From contig JANWVY010000010.1 in the NCBI GenBank assembly GCA_025056455.1, positions 88,950-152,949 of the forward strand: DNA of 64,000 nucleotides, given 5' to 3'. The notes beneath the pieces are model-generated. The model ran no database searches, was not told the origin of the DNA, and was given only the letters and a program-made list of their open reading frames with translations. How positions within the stretch are numbered: position 1 is the stretch's first letter; the number at the start of each line of letters is the position of its first letter. This DNA comes from Bryobacteraceae bacterium (GTDB lineage: Bacteria > Acidobacteriota > Terriglobia > Bryobacterales > Bryobacteraceae). The translations under genes were made by a program, and so were the position numbers. Shown one piece after another: positions 9,222-18,284 of the stretch.

Positions 9222-11936
9222 ATGGCTGAATCACGAATCGCACTATCCGAAGAGCTTACCGCTCAAAACGCCGCTGCGGCGGCCGTGGCTGATCCAGACC
9301 CCACGGAAACCGCCGAGTGGCTCGAAGCAATCGACGAGGTCATCGACCGCTGGGGGCCCGAACGAGCCCGCTTCTTGCTCGACAGCTTGATGAAACGCAT
9401 GGAGAGCTTTGGCTACGCGGTCCCAGCCCGGCTCACCACCCCCTACGTCAACACCATTCCCAAAGAAGAGGAAGTGCCCTATCCAGGAGACCGCCACCTC
9501 GAGCGCCGCATTAAGAGCATCATTCGCTGGAACGCGCTGGCCATGGTCGTGCGGGCCAACAAATACGACAACGGCATTGGGGGTCACATTTCTACCTATG
9601 CCTCGCTTGCCACCCTGCTTGAAGTTGGCTTCAACCATTTCTTCCGCGCCCGCATCGGAGATCAACCAGGCGACTTCGTGTACTTCCAAGGCCACGCCTC
9701 GCCGGGCGTCTACGCCCGGGCTTACCTGGAAGGCCGGCTGAACGACGAGCATCTAAAAAACTTCCGCCACGAACTGCGCGAGCATCCTGGCCTCAGCTCC
9801 TATCCTCACCCCTGGCTTATGCCAGACTTCTGGCAGTTCCCCACCGTTTCCATGGGTCTCGGCCCGATTAACTCCATCTATCATGCGCGCTTCATGCGCT
9901 ACATGGAAAACCGTAAGCTGATCCCGGTGACCGACCGCAAGATCTGGGCCTTTGTTGGAGATGGCGAGACCGATGAACCCGAAACCCTTGGCGCGCTAAC
10001 TCTCGCTGCTCGGGAAAATCTCGACAACCTAATCTGGGTGGTCAATTGCAACCTTCAGCGATTGGATGGCCCCGTGCGAGGGAATGGTAGCATCATTCGC
10101 GAGCTCGAGGCCGCTTTCCGGGGCGCGGGCTGGAACGTCATCAAAGTCTTGTGGGGCTCAGAGTGGGACGAGCTGTTTGCCCGCGATACTTCCGGCTTGC
10201 TGCTGAAGCGCATGATGGAGTGTGTAGACGGCGAATACCAAAACTTCAAAGCGCATGGTGGCGCTTACAGCCGCGAACACTTCTTCGGCAAATACCCTGA
10301 GCTGCTCGAACTGGTAGCCGATATGAGCGACGAACAAATCGAGCGTCTCAAACGCGGCGGCCACGATCCCGTAAAAGTCTACAACGCCTATTTGCGGGCC
10401 ACTCAGCATAAGGGCCAGCCCACCGTCATTCTTGCCAAAACCGTCAAGGGCTATGGTCTGGGCGAGGCCGGCGAAGGCCGCAACATCACCCACCAGCAGA
10501 AGAAGCTCAATGAGCAGGAAATGATGTATTTCCGCTCGCGTTTCGATATTCCCATCTCCGACGAGCATGTCAACACCATTGCCTTCTACCGCCCAGAAGA
10601 AAATAGCCCTGAAGTCCGTTACGTCAAAGAGCGGCGCGAAGCCCTCGGCGGGTACATGCCAAGCCGCGTTGTGAAGCCAATCTCGATTCAAACGCCTCCG
10701 CTTGAGAACTTCAAGGATTCTTTGATGGGCTCGTCCGGCCGCGAAGTCTCCACGACGATGGCCTTCGTCGCCGTGTTGCGCAATTTGCTCAAGGACCCAC
10801 ACCTTGGCAAATACATTGTGCCAATCATCCCCGACGAAGCGCGCACCTTTGGCATGGAGTCCCTGTTCCGCCAGTATGGGATTTATGCGAGCGGGGGGCA
10901 ATTGTATAAGCCCGTTGATAGCGACAATTTCCTGTTTTACCGCGAATCCAAAGACGGGCAGATCTTAGAGGAAGGGATTACCGAAGCCGGCTCGATGGCG
11001 AGTTTTACCGCCGCTGGCACGGCCTACGCCAACTACGGCATCCCGATGATTCCCTTCTTCACTTACTACTCGATGTTCGGCTTCCAGCGCGTGGGCGACT
11101 TGATTTGGGCTTTCGCCGACTCCCGCGGCAAAGGGTTTTTGATGGGCGGCACGGCCGGGCGCACTACCCTTGCCGGCGAAGGCTTACAACACCAGGATGG
11201 ACACAGCCACGTGCTCGCCTCCACCGTTCCCACCTGCGCCAGCTATGACCCAGCCTACGCCTACGAAATCGCCGTGATTATTCAAGACGGCATCCGCCGC
11301 ATGTATGAACTGGGTGAAGACCGTTTCTACTATCTGACCATCGGCAACGAGAATTACGTGCAGCCGCCGATGCCGGAAGGTTGCGCCGAGGGCATTCTGC
11401 GCGGCATCTACCGCTATGCGGCCTCGCCGAATGGCAAGCCCGCCGTGGCGCAACTGTTTGGCTCCGGTTCGATCCTCAACGAGGCCTTGAAGGCGCAACA
11501 GATCCTAGCCGCCGAGTTTGACGTGCCCACCGATGTGTGGAGCGTGACTAGTTATAACGAATTGCGGCGAGACGCTTTGCGCTGCGAGCGTTGGAACCGG
11601 CTCCACCCCACCGAGCCCCCTCAAACACCCTATCTCATCCGCGCGCTCGCTGGAGCCAGAGGGCCCATTATCGCTGCCACGGATTACATGAAGATGGTTC
11701 CCGATCAAGTGGCTCCGTGGCTTGCCGGCCGCTTAGTGTCACTCGGCTGTGACGGCTTTGGACGGAGTGACAATCGCGAACATCTCCGCCGCTTTTTTGA
11801 AGTCGACTCTGCCTCGATTGTTGCGGCAACACTTTCCCGCCTGGCGCGGGACGGCAAGTTCGACGCCACACGCGCCGTCGAAGCCATGAAAAAACTCGGC
11901 ATCGACACCGAAGTGGGAGACCCGGCCACTCGCTAG
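9222..11936 (+). CDS. aceE: Pyruvate dehydrogenase E1 component, homodimeric type
   Basis: 904 residues, the usual length of homodimeric E1. It decarboxylates pyruvate with thiamine diphosphate and passes the acetyl group to lipoyl-E2. The thiamine-diphosphate/magnesium motif starts with GDGETDEPE at about residue 246 and ends with NLIWVVNCNLQRLDG about 30 residues later. Other family signatures include RANKYDNGIGGHISTYAS, DFVYFQGHASPG, the LAGEGLQHQDGHSH region and IPFFTYYSMFGFQR. No E2 (aceF) or E3 (lpd) gene follows; the next gene, glcE, starts 119 bp downstream. It is divergent from the binding-protein gene, with 46 bp between, which must hold both promoters. Confidence 0.95.
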   Translation: MAESRIALSEELTAQNAAAAAVADPDPTETAEWLEAIDEVIDRWGPERARFLLDSLMKRMESFGYAVPARLTTPYVNTIPKEEEVPYPGDRHLERRIKSIIRWNALAMVVRANKYDNGIGGHISTYASLATLLEVGFNHFFRARIGDQPGDFVYFQGHASPGVYARAYLEGRLNDEHLKNFRHELREHPGLSSYPHPWLMPDFWQFPTVSMGLGPINSIYHARFMRYMENRKLIPVTDRKIWAFVGDGETDEPETLGALTLAARENLDNLIWVVNCNLQRLDGPVRGNGSIIRELEAAFRGAGWNVIKVLWGSEWDELFARDTSGLLLKRMMECVDGEYQNFKAHGGAYSREHFFGKYPELLELVADMSDEQIERLKRGGHDPVKVYNAYLRATQHKGQPTVILAKTVKGYGLGEAGEGRNITHQQKKLNEQEMMYFRSRFDIPISDEHVNTIAFYRPEENSPEVRYVKERREALGGYMPSRVVKPISIQTPPLENFKDSLMGSSGREVSTTMAFVAVLRNLLKDPHLGKYIVPIIPDEARTFGMESLFRQYGIYASGGQLYKPVDSDNFLFYRESKDGQILEEGITEAGSMASFTAAGTAYANYGIPMIPFFTYYSMFGFQRVGDLIWAFADSRGKGFLMGGTAGRTTLAGEGLQHQDGHSHVLASTVPTCASYDPAYAYEIAVIIQDGIRRMYELGEDRFYYLTIGNENYVQPPMPEGCAEGILRGIYRYAASPNGKPAVAQLFGSGSILNEALKAQQILAAEFDVPTDVWSVTSYNELRRDALRCERWNRLHPTEPPQTPYLIRALAGARGPIIAATDYMKMVPDQVAPWLAGRLVSLGCDGFGRSDNREHLRRFFEVDSASIVAATLSRLARDGKFDATRAVEAMKKLGIDTEVGDPATR

Positions 11937-12055
11937 CCGCGCGCCGTCGCGACTTGAACCGCCCCATCAGCGGTACGTCTGGTGCTAGATCGGACAAGAG
12001 CTTGAAACACTGATCCGCGCCCGTCGCCTGCTTTGCCGCCAAGCTGTGTGACAAG

Positions 12056-13198
12056 ATGGTGGTTTCGATGCTACGCATCTTTCCGCAAACCCCCGAAGAA
12101 GCCGCCGAGGCTCTGCGCGCTTCAGCTGCTGCCCGACAGCAAATCCGCATCGAGGGCAACAACAGCAAGCACCGTGCAGGGGGCGCCGGCCCCGAGCCTA
12201 ACGTCGTGATTTCAACGGCGCGCTTGGACCGCGTCCTGCAATATGAACCGAAAGATTTGACCATCAGCGTCGGCGCCGGCATGCCCTATGCGCGCTTCCG
12301 AGAGATGCTCGCTGCCGACGGCATGATGACGCCCCTCGATCCTCCTTTCGCAGAACAGGCGACGGTGGGAGGCGTCATCGCTGCAAATTCCAGCGGTCCG
12401 CGCCGCCGTCTGTATGGAACGGCGCGCGACTTGGTGATCGGGATGACCTTCGCCAACCTTCAAGGCAAAATCGTCAGCTCCGGAGGCATGGTGGTGAAGA
12501 ACGTAGCAGGTCTTGATATGGCCAAGCTCTTCATTGGCTCGCTCGGCACATTAGGCTTGATCCTCTCCATTAACTTCAAGCTAATTCCCAAGCCGCCCGG
12601 CACAAGGACCTTTTTGTTTGAAACCCAGTCCGCCGCCCAAGCCATTGAGATTCGAAACCGCCTGCTCAGGAGCGTGTTGACACCCGCAGCCGTGGATCTG
12701 TTGAATCCAGCTGCCGCGGCAAATCTTGGGTTTGACGGGTGGCTGCTGGCGGTCGGCGCCTCGGGCAACGCGGCGGTGCTCGATCGATTCGAGCGCGAGC
12801 TCTCCGGCGCGCAGGTCAAGCAAGGAGCTGAAGAGCGGGCCTTCTGGGAGCACATCGAAGAATTTTCGGCGCGATTTCTACAGGCGCATCCTAGTGGAGC
12901 GGTGGTGCGGGTCTCCACCACGCTAGAAGGTTTGGCCGAATGCGTAGCCCGATTGCCTGGAAGCGTCATTGCCCGCGCCGCAAATGGCGTGAGCTATGCC
13001 CACCTGACCGATGCCGCCCAAGCCCCCCAAGCCTATGCTTTCGGAAAAGCAGTCATGGAATTTGGGCCGGAAAACCGTGACCCTTCGCTGCTGATGTGGC
13101 CTGCCGTCGATTCCGGTTTCGTCATCATGGAGCGGATCAAAAAAATGTTTGATCCGGATGGCGTGCTCAATATCAGGAGAATGTATGGCCGTCTCTGA
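12056..13198 (+). CDS. glcE: Glycolate oxidase FAD-binding subunit GlcE
   Basis: 380 residues, typical of GlcE. The N-terminal half is a PCMH-type FAD-binding domain: ILQYEPKDLTISVGAGM, a GGVIAANSSGPRRRLYGTARD region, GGMVVKNVAGLDMAKLFIGS and LGLILSINFKLIPKP. With GlcD and GlcF it oxidises glycolate to glyoxylate, delivering electrons to the membrane chain. The gene overlaps glcF by 14 bp, so the two are co-translated. GlcD, the catalytic subunit, is not in the window. A second in-frame ATG lies four codons into the frame (12068), and either could be used; no strong ribosome site is visible. Confidence 0.88.
   Translation: MVVSMLRIFPQTPEEAAEALRASAAARQQIRIEGNNSKHRAGGAGPEPNVVISTARLDRVLQYEPKDLTISVGAGMPYARFREMLAADGMMTPLDPPFAEQATVGGVIAANSSGPRRRLYGTARDLVIGMTFANLQGKIVSSGGMVVKNVAGLDMAKLFIGSLGTLGLILSINFKLIPKPPGTRTFLFETQSAAQAIEIRNRLLRSVLTPAAVDLLNPAAAANLGFDGWLLAVGASGNAAVLDRFERELSGAQVKQGAEERAFWEHIEEFSARFLQAHPSGAVVRVSTTLEGLAECVARLPGSVIARAANGVSYAHLTDAAQAPQAYAFGKAVMEFGPENRDPSLLMWPAVDSGFVIMERIKKMFDPDGVLNIRRMYGRL
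13175..13180 (+). promoter_or_regulatory. Ribosome binding site of glcF inside glcE
   Basis: AGGAGA four bases before the ATG at 13185, inside the last codons of glcE. It selects MAVSELTVY as the glcF start over an upstream TTG in the same frame at 13149. Confidence 0.8.
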
Positions 13199-14477
13199 GC
13201 TGACCGTTTACACCGAGCTAGACAAGCCGCAACAAAGGGATCTAGACCGGTGCGTGCACTGCGGCTTATGCCTGAACGCTTGTCCCACCTACCGCGTGTT
13301 GGGGCTAGAGATGGATTCCCCACGCGGCCGCATCTATCAAATGGTGCAGGTCGCCGAAGGAGCGCCCATCACCCCCTCCTATGTAGAACATCTTGAGCTC
13401 TGTCTGGCCTGCCGCGGCTGTGAAACGGCTTGTCCTTCCGGCGTGCAATACGGTCGTCTAATCGAGGCGGCGCGGGCTGAAATCGAAGCACGCCTGAAAC
13501 GCCCTTGGGCAGTCAGAACGCTCCGGAGATTTGTCTTTTCCACACTTCTACCCTCACCGGGATGGCTCAAGCTGGCCGCGCGCCTGTTTTGGTTGTATGA
13601 GCGGAGCGGGCTTCAACGCTTGGTCCGCTCCACTGGCCTGCTGAGGTTGTTTGGCAAGCTTCAGCACCTGGAGCAACTCGCTCCCCGCGCCGAGTTCCCC
13701 ACCTTTTTTGATGCCTATGGCAAAGTCTTTCCTGCCGAGGGAACACGCCGCTACAAAGTAGCGTTGCTTGGCGGCTGCATTGCCAACGTCAGCTTCGCCC
13801 GCCTGCACGAGGCCACCGTGCGCGTGCTTCAGAAAAACGGTTGTGAAGTTCACGTACCTGCTCACCAAACCTGCTGCGGCGCCCTTCAACTTCATTCCGG
13901 CGTTCGTAGCGTGGCCCGGCGTTTAGCCCGCCAGAATGTCGATGCCTTGGCGGGCGCTGGATTCGACGCCATCCTCACGAATTCGGCAGGGTGTGGCTCC
14001 ACCCTCAAAGAGTACGGCGAGTTGCTTGAACACGAAGAAGCCTACTGTGACAAAGCCCGCCAGTTCGTGGAGAAGGTGCGCGATGTCAACGAGTTTTTGG
14101 CCAGCCTAGAGCTCAATCCAAACATGCGGCCGCTGAATCTGACGGTCACCTATCAGGATTCCTGTCACCTCGCCCACGGACAAAAGATCAAGGCAGCACC
14201 TCGGAAGTTATTGCGGTCCATTCCCGGACTGCGATTCCAAGAAATGCCGCTTGCCGATCTCTGCTGTGGCAGCGCTGGAATTTATAATGTGCTGCAAACC
14301 GAGATGTCGATGGAAATCCTGACCCGAAAAATGGAATGTGTCAACGCGACGTCAGCTCAGGTCATCGCCACCGCCAATACGGGCTGCATGTTACAGTTGC
14401 GGGCGGGCGTCGCGCTCCAGGGAAGGGGACAGCGGGTCGCGCACGTTGTAGAGCTTCTGGATGAAGCTTATCGCTGA
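13185..14477 (+). CDS. glcF: Glycolate oxidase iron-sulfur subunit GlcF
   Basis: 430 residues from the ATG at 13185. Two 4Fe-4S ferredoxin motifs are clear: CVHCGLCLNACP (about residues 20-31) and CLACRGCETACPSG (about residues 69-82). The C-terminal half holds two CCG domains (CCGALQLHSG and CCGSAGIYN) of the GlcF/HdrD type that carry electrons from the FAD subunits to quinone. It overlaps glcE by 14 bp. It converges on the methyltransferase gene, whose stop begins one base beyond its own, leaving no space for a normal terminator. Confidence 0.92.
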   Translation: MAVSELTVYTELDKPQQRDLDRCVHCGLCLNACPTYRVLGLEMDSPRGRIYQMVQVAEGAPITPSYVEHLELCLACRGCETACPSGVQYGRLIEAARAEIEARLKRPWAVRTLRRFVFSTLLPSPGWLKLAARLFWLYERSGLQRLVRSTGLLRLFGKLQHLEQLAPRAEFPTFFDAYGKVFPAEGTRRYKVALLGGCIANVSFARLHEATVRVLQKNGCEVHVPAHQTCCGALQLHSGVRSVARRLARQNVDALAGAGFDAILTNSAGCGSTLKEYGELLEHEEAYCDKARQFVEKVRDVNEFLASLELNPNMRPLNLTVTYQDSCHLAHGQKIKAAPRKLLRSIPGLRFQEMPLADLCCGSAGIYNVLQTEMSMEILTRKMECVNATSAQVIATANTGCMLQLRAGVALQGRGQRVAHVVELLDEAYR

Positions 14478-14478
14478 C

Positions 14479-15048
14479 TTATTCGCGAGCCGCTTGCGTC
14501 TTTTTGGAAATGCGGTAGAGATACAGGGTGTGGCTCCGGCCCTCGCCATCGTCCTCAATGGTCTCGGTCTTTTCCGGCTTCCAGCCAGCGAACTCAAAGT
14601 CGTGCGAAACGATCCGCGTACCTTCTTTGAGCTGCTTTTCTAGCAAGGGCTTGATCTTGTCGTTCGAAGAGGGAAGCAAATAGACAGTGATCAAATTGGC
14701 GGTGGAATAATCTTGGGCCAAAATGTCGCCATGAATAATACGGGCTTGCTTTTCTAAGCCGAGGCTGCGGATCCGGTTGGAGCTCTGTTTCCACAGATCG
14801 TCATCGAGCTCGACACCCGTTGCGTAAGCGCCAAACTTCTGAGCCGCCATAATGACAACCCTTCCGTCTCCGCTGCCGAGATCGAACATGCGCTCACCCC
14901 GCTTGAGACCCCCAAACTGCAACATTTTTTCCACAACATACTCTGGCGTGGGGTAGTAGGGCGCCAGTTTCTCCGGCTTTTTTGCCCCGGAAGTCTGCGC
15001 CGGCAGAGAGGTGGCTAGCAAACCGATCAGCGCAATCAACGGAAACAT
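14479..15048 (-). CDS. Class I SAM-dependent methyltransferase with N-terminal signal peptide
   Basis: 189 residues. After a hydrophobic leader (about 1-18, ending SLPAQ) comes a short Rossmann-fold methyltransferase: motif I FDLGSGDGRVVIMAAQKFG, an acidic loop GVELDDD at the end of strand 2, and GDILAQDY. The domain resembles the small lysine methyltransferase type (FAM173/ETF-beta related). The leader looks like a true signal peptide, so the enzyme may be anchored or exported, which is odd because SAM is cytoplasmic. Alternatively the leader is a membrane anchor with the domain inside. The stop faces the glcF stop with one base between. Substrate unknown. Confidence 0.75.
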   Translation of the reverse strand: MFPLIALIGLLATSLPAQTSGAKKPEKLAPYYPTPEYVVEKMLQFGGLKRGERMFDLGSGDGRVVIMAAQKFGAYATGVELDDDLWKQSSNRIRSLGLEKQARIIHGDILAQDYSTANLITVYLLPSSNDKIKPLLEKQLKEGTRIVSHDFEFAGWKPEKTETIEDDGEGRSHTLYLYRISKKTQAARE

Positions 15049-15098
15049 AGAAGTGGCTTGGGTCCTCTTTTCGTCATACGTAACGAGATGGGAAAAAG

Positions 15099-17003
15099 TT
15101 ACGGCACAAGATGCAAGATGACACGATTGCTGGGCTCGCCCGCAGCCGTCAGATAAAGCTCCGCTGGCCCGGCATTCACGAGCTTCGGCAACTGGAATTC
15201 AACCAAATAGAAGCCGGTGTAGCCAGGAGCGAGGATCGCGCGCGTAACCGGCACAGGTTCCCGGTCGACAAACACGGCCACCGGCGCCACCACGCGCGGA
15301 GCCCCTTTCATCGTCGTGCCATCGCCCGGCGCCGCCACACCCGAGGGCCACGGAGGATCGACAGCCCCCAACCCCGTGGCCAAAATCTGAATGCGCATCC
15401 CTGACTTCGCCGGATTGGCGGCATCGAGCGCCATCCCGCTGTCAGCGTCAAACACCAGTGGCGTGCCATCCCGGTCCAGAAAGATCGCTGGCGAGACGGG
15501 GGCCAGCGGCAGGCCAAGTTGCCGCGCCTGGCCAGCCGCATCAAAGCTCAGATGGAAGAGCTCGCCTTGTGCTTCAAACGGCACCTGGATTTGCGTTTCG
15601 GCAAGGGATTTTTGAAGCACCGGCACGGAAAGCGCTCCGGGCCCTACCGTACGGGCCTGATCAAACCGCGCCCCGAGGATGCTCAGCAAGCTCCCCGGCG
15701 CGGCAGGCCGCACACTGAAATCAGCAGCATTGACCACAGCCGGGTCGCGGAAACGGTGCGGCGCCATTGCCGCATAGAGTCCAAAACCTTCGAGCAGCAC
15801 AAAAATTTGGTTTCCGCCTTCATCTAGCTGCACATCCAGAACTGGGGCCTCAACCGGGATTTCCACTCTTTGCCATCCGGGCGCCGCCCCGAAATTCTGC
15901 AAATCCATCCAGCCGTAAAACAAGCCCTTTGCCGTGGCGAGATACACGGCTCCGGAGGAGGCCTCAACGGCCAGTCCCCTCAACCCGTTGCCCCCTAAAC
16001 CCGCCGTAATATCATCCCAGAACTGGCCCCCATTGTTGGTCCGCAACACTCGCTGTTCGGCCACCGCAATCGCGTTCCGGCCATCACGAGGATGGATAAA
16101 CAGGGCGTGCACGGGCCCGGCGTCAGAGAAGCTCGCCACTTGCCAGTTCAACCCGCGATCAGAAGACGCCAGCAATCGTCCGTCCTGAGAACCGGCATAG
16201 ATCCACTCGTAACGGTCCTGAGCCACGGTGATCACCGCGTTCCACCGGTTCGCAATCTGGCTTTTGAGGTAAATCTCCTTAACGAGCGTCGATTCATCGG
16301 AGATGCGCCATCCGAGCCGCTCTCCGGGCCGCCACTCTAACTCCAGTCCGCTCCGCGTCAAGAGGCGCGCTGCGCGGTAACCATTCGGCAAGGCCAGAAT
16401 TCGCGAGGCCGGTAAGTTTGCTAAGCCCTCGTTCAAACCAGACCAGGTCGCACCACCATCAAGTGACCGCCACACGCCAAACTCGCTGGCTACGACCAGC
16501 TCGTCTGGATTCCGGGGCGAAACCGCAAAATCCCATAACCGTTCCCCCAGAAGCGATTGGTTGCGGTAACCAGTGAGGTTGGTCCAGCTCCGCCCACCGT
16601 CGTCCGAGCGGTAGACAAATCGTCCCAGGGCATACCACCGGCCCGCTCGTCCAAAAGCCCGCTTCACGCGAGCACCTCTTTCCGGCAAAGGGTCGAGACG
16701 CTCGGGCTCCTCCTCTGGCAATGCCCTAGCGCTCAACTCAACCCAGGTTTCAAAGTCACGTGTCTGCCAAACCCGCAACCGCCCAGACGAACTCTGCGTT
16801 GCTGCTGGCGCCCAGGCCGCGTAGAGAATGTTGCCGTCGCTCGAATACCAGACGCGGTGAACCGCCCCCGTGGCCACCGAAGGCAGCTCGTCGACAATTG
16901 CGGCGTTACCGACACGCCTCCAGTCAAGGCTTTGCCGGAGGTCGACTGGTTGACTCCACGCCAACTGGCCAAACCCAGCCCCGACCAGCAACACAAGCCT
17001 CAT
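15099..17003 (-). CDS. Secreted BNR/sialidase-like propeller protein with Solibacter-type C-terminal domain
   Basis: 634 residues. The ATG at 17003 is chosen because GAGGAG lies seven bases before it and it opens a clean signal peptide (MRLVLLVGAGFGQLAWSQ); the frame is open further upstream without support. Residues about 30-430 have Asp-box repeats (YRSDDGGRSWTNL, WRSLDGGATWSGL, ASSDRGLNWQVA, LRTNNGGQFWDDI) of a photosystem-stability/sialidase-like propeller. The last 220 residues match the Solibacter C-terminal domain TIGR03437: VVNAADF, PGSLLSILGARF, ILATGLGAVDPP and GFYLVEFQLP. That domain is a lineage marker. Role unknown, probably cell surface. The next gene upstream is divergent. Confidence 0.85.
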   Translation of the reverse strand: MRLVLLVGAGFGQLAWSQPVDLRQSLDWRRVGNAAIVDELPSVATGAVHRVWYSSDGNILYAAWAPAATQSSSGRLRVWQTRDFETWVELSARALPEEEPERLDPLPERGARVKRAFGRAGRWYALGRFVYRSDDGGRSWTNLTGYRNQSLLGERLWDFAVSPRNPDELVVASEFGVWRSLDGGATWSGLNEGLANLPASRILALPNGYRAARLLTRSGLELEWRPGERLGWRISDESTLVKEIYLKSQIANRWNAVITVAQDRYEWIYAGSQDGRLLASSDRGLNWQVASFSDAGPVHALFIHPRDGRNAIAVAEQRVLRTNNGGQFWDDITAGLGGNGLRGLAVEASSGAVYLATAKGLFYGWMDLQNFGAAPGWQRVEIPVEAPVLDVQLDEGGNQIFVLLEGFGLYAAMAPHRFRDPAVVNAADFSVRPAAPGSLLSILGARFDQARTVGPGALSVPVLQKSLAETQIQVPFEAQGELFHLSFDAAGQARQLGLPLAPVSPAIFLDRDGTPLVFDADSGMALDAANPAKSGMRIQILATGLGAVDPPWPSGVAAPGDGTTMKGAPRVVAPVAVFVDREPVPVTRAILAPGYTGFYLVEFQLPKLVNAGPAELYLTAAGEPSNRVILHLVP

Positions 17004-17008
17004 CGCAA

Positions 17009-17014
17009 CTCCTC
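17009..17014 (-). promoter_or_regulatory. Ribosome binding site deciding the start at 17003
   Basis: Reads GAGGAG on the minus strand, just upstream of the ATG at 17003, which is followed by an ideal signal peptide. The longer frame to 17090 lacks such a site. Confidence 0.75.
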
Positions 17015-17295
17015 GCCACGGCAGCACACCGAGCCGGCGCGGAGCTCTCGCTGTTCCCCGCCTGCCCTCAACTGTGGCGAAATGACACATGACTGATCCC
17101 TATTCTACCGTGTTCAACCATGGCAATCGAGACCAAAAATGTTGAAAGAACATATACTTTAAAACCTGAGTTGTGGTAAAAGAGAAAGGGTTGCTGCATT
17201 TCAAGGGCGTTTCCCAAGCCGCTCGCTTGGCAAATCGATTGCTAGGGAAGGGTGGGAGAGGAGGAGTGCCGGCCAGCTCGGCAGTTCGCACGGGG

Positions 17296-18111
17296 ATGGT
17301 TTTCTCGGTGTTTCGCATCCAGCAGGTTTCGTCCCTGTTTCGCCTGGTGGCCAGTGTCAGTATGCTCTGGGCGCTTGGCAGTGGTGTGTGCGCCGCTCAA
17401 ATCCCTTTCCTCAGCCCAGCGCATTCCGCGGCGACAGCCACCAAAGTCATTGGGCAGGTGTCGGTCATCAAGGACGCCTACCCTTGGGCCTTGCAGGAGG
17501 GAGCCTCTATCCAACCCCAACAGTTGATCGTCACCGGACCCGATGGGTATGCGCTGTTCCAAGTCGCCGATGGAAGTACCTTCGAGGTCTTCCCCAACTC
17601 CAAGGTCATCTTTCGTAACAACTCAAGCAACCTGAAAGATCTCGTCGACATGATCCTAGGGCGTATCCGCGTCCATATTGAAAAAATTGGAGGCAAGCCA
17701 AACCCGAACAGCGTCACCACGCCCACAGCCGTGATCTCCGTCCGCGGCACCATTTTCGACGTGGTGGTGGACGAAACAGACGAAAGCACACTCATTGCTG
17801 TCACCGAAGGTCTCGTCGAAGTTCAACATAAGCTCAAACCTTATGGCAAATCGAAGTTTGTGGGCCCGAATGAGACCTTACGGGTGTACAAGGACCAGCC
17901 ACTTGCCAAGCGCAGCGTGGACCGAGGTATCGTTGCGGATCGCGTCTTCCGCGGTCTCTCCGACGCGATCATCACCATTCTGCGATCTCCGCGCACAACT
18001 CCTGGCGGCGCTCCCGGCGGGGGCGCTGGTCCCAGCCTTCCGGGTGACTCTCGGGGCAGTGAACCTCCTCCACCACCGCCGCCTCCTCCACCTCCTCCCG
18101 GAGGCAACTAA
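17296..18111 (+). CDS. Secreted FecR-domain protein with polyproline tail
   Basis: 271 residues from the ATG at 17296, which opens a hydrophobic segment ending GSGVCAAQ; the frame extends back to 17173 without support, although an AGGAGG lies at 17259-17264. Residues about 50-200 form a FecR domain: VIGQVSVIKDAYPWALQEG, ADGSTFEVFPNSKVIF, and the diagnostic TPTAVISVRGTIFDVVVDE. The domain is used in FecR anti-sigma proteins and in many free-standing surface proteins. No sigma factor gene is adjacent, so a signalling role is not supported. The C-terminus is low-complexity (GGAPGGGAGP, then 12 consecutive prolines and GGN). It converges with the hydrolase gene at 18285. Confidence 0.8.
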   Translation: MVFSVFRIQQVSSLFRLVASVSMLWALGSGVCAAQIPFLSPAHSAATATKVIGQVSVIKDAYPWALQEGASIQPQQLIVTGPDGYALFQVADGSTFEVFPNSKVIFRNNSSNLKDLVDMILGRIRVHIEKIGGKPNPNSVTTPTAVISVRGTIFDVVVDETDESTLIAVTEGLVEVQHKLKPYGKSKFVGPNETLRVYKDQPLAKRSVDRGIVADRVFRGLSDAIITILRSPRTTPGGAPGGGAGPSLPGDSRGSEPPPPPPPPPPPPGGN

Positions 18112-18150
18112 TTCCTTTCCGGAGAAGCTTTCCCGTGTGGGGGGCATAGC

Positions 18151-18249
18151 GCCATCACGGCACGTTTCAAACTGCAAGGGCCAGACACGGCCTGGAGCGG
18201 TGCCTCATGGAGCGCCCTTCTGCCATCACGGTACGTTTTAAACTGGAAG
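18151..18249. repeat. Two-copy 28-bp imperfect direct repeat in a convergent intergenic region
   Basis: Copies at 18151-18178 and 18222-18249 differ at three of 28 positions. The core shared by both is GCCATCACGG, then ACGTTT, then AAACTG, with the period 71 bp. The 43-bp intervening sequence is unrelated to the repeat. They lie between the 3' ends of the FecR-domain gene and the hydrolase gene. I found no third copy in the window. Confidence 0.7.
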
Positions 18250-18284
18250 CCTTAGGAACGAGACGGGAGCTCCCTCTTGGGCCG

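Noticed and set aside
10158..10901. Minus-strand frame of 247 codons inside aceE
   Set aside because: It is antisense to strongly conserved aceE sequence and has no recognisable domain; a shadow of the aceE codon pattern.
9222..14477. Complete pyruvate dehydrogenase operon
   Set aside because: Only E1 is present; no aceF or lpd gene follows, and the next genes are glcE and glcF.
18151..18249. CRISPR array
   Set aside because: Only two units, 28 bp with a 43-bp gap, and no cas genes nearby.
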